From an uncultured Desulfurellaceae bacterium (lineage in GTDB: Bacteria; Campylobacterota_A; Desulfurellia; Desulfurellales; Hippeaceae): 7,084 bases of DNA. Location of the stretch: positions 1 through 7,084 of the forward strand of contig CAJXLZ010000055.1 in the NCBI GenBank assembly GCA_913056505.1. Reading direction: 5' to 3'. Each line of letters starts with the position of its first letter. The stretch's first letter is position 1. Below are positions 7,056-7,084 of the stretch, piece by piece. The position numbers were made by a program, and so were the translations under genes. The notes under the pieces were generated by a model. That model saw only the letters and a list, made by a program, of their open reading frames with translations, was not told where the DNA came from and made no database searches.

Positions 7056-7071
7056 GTGCTTGACACGGAAT
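7051..7071. repeat. Palindromic dispersed-repeat-like element
   Basis: A perfect 8-bp inverted repeat, ATTCCGTG (7051-7058) and CACGGAAT (7064-7071), encloses the 5-nt loop CTTGA. The flanks (TTGTC before, CTGG after) give the shape GTCATTCC...GGAATCTGG, which resembles intergenic palindromes found in many copies in several bacterial genomes. No T-tract follows on either strand, so it is not an intrinsic terminator. The element may continue past the right window edge. Whether it is multicopy here cannot be seen from one copy. Confidence 0.6.
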
Positions 7072-7084
7072 CTGGACTTTAGCA

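Noticed and set aside
7060..7065. TTGACA, a consensus -35 hexamer on the plus strand
   Set aside because: It is formed by the palindrome's loop and arm, and any -10 box would fall at or past the window edge, so it cannot be supported.

Overview
The window is AT-rich bacterial DNA packed with housekeeping and accessory genes and almost no intergenic space. A lipoprotein with a lipobox points to a diderm (Gram-negative) cell. The order rpsI-argC-argJ, the low GC and a Maf/DUF115-type protein fused to TPRs suggest a low-GC lineage such as Desulfurellales (Hippea/Desulfurella) or Deferribacterota. That assignment comes from memory of gene order and composition and is low confidence.

Left half, plus strand (1-2568): the 3' end of rpsI (ribosomal protein S9) is followed by an intrinsic-terminator-like hairpin. 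Its T-tract runs straight into the ATG of argC. argC and argJ overlap by four bases (ATGA) and are almost certainly co-translated. Together they supply two steps of the acetylated arginine pathway: ArgC reduces N-acetylglutamyl phosphate, and ArgJ moves the acetyl group from N-acetylornithine back to glutamate. argB, argD, argF and other pathway genes are not in the window.

Right half, minus strand (6999-2575): three tightly packed genes form a probable operon, read from right to left. The first is a large protein with a Maf/DUF115 (MptE-like) domain and a C-terminal TPR array. Four bases later comes a PaaI-like hotdog thioesterase. Its stop overlaps, by ATGA, the start of a lipoprotein of the LivJ/LivK-type substrate-binding family. 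This operon runs convergently into argJ, with only six bases between the two stop codons.

Right edge (7000-7084): this holds the leader of the minus-strand operon. It contains a perfect 8-bp palindrome with a 5-nt loop, of a type usually dispersed in genomes, followed by three imperfect 17-nt tandem units. The last unit carries the strong Shine-Dalgarno sequence of the DUF115-TPR gene, so the leader looks built from repeat DNA. This is the most unusual structure in the window. No RNA gene, CRISPR array, insertion sequence or clearly new defence-type system is visible. All other genes belong to recognisable families.
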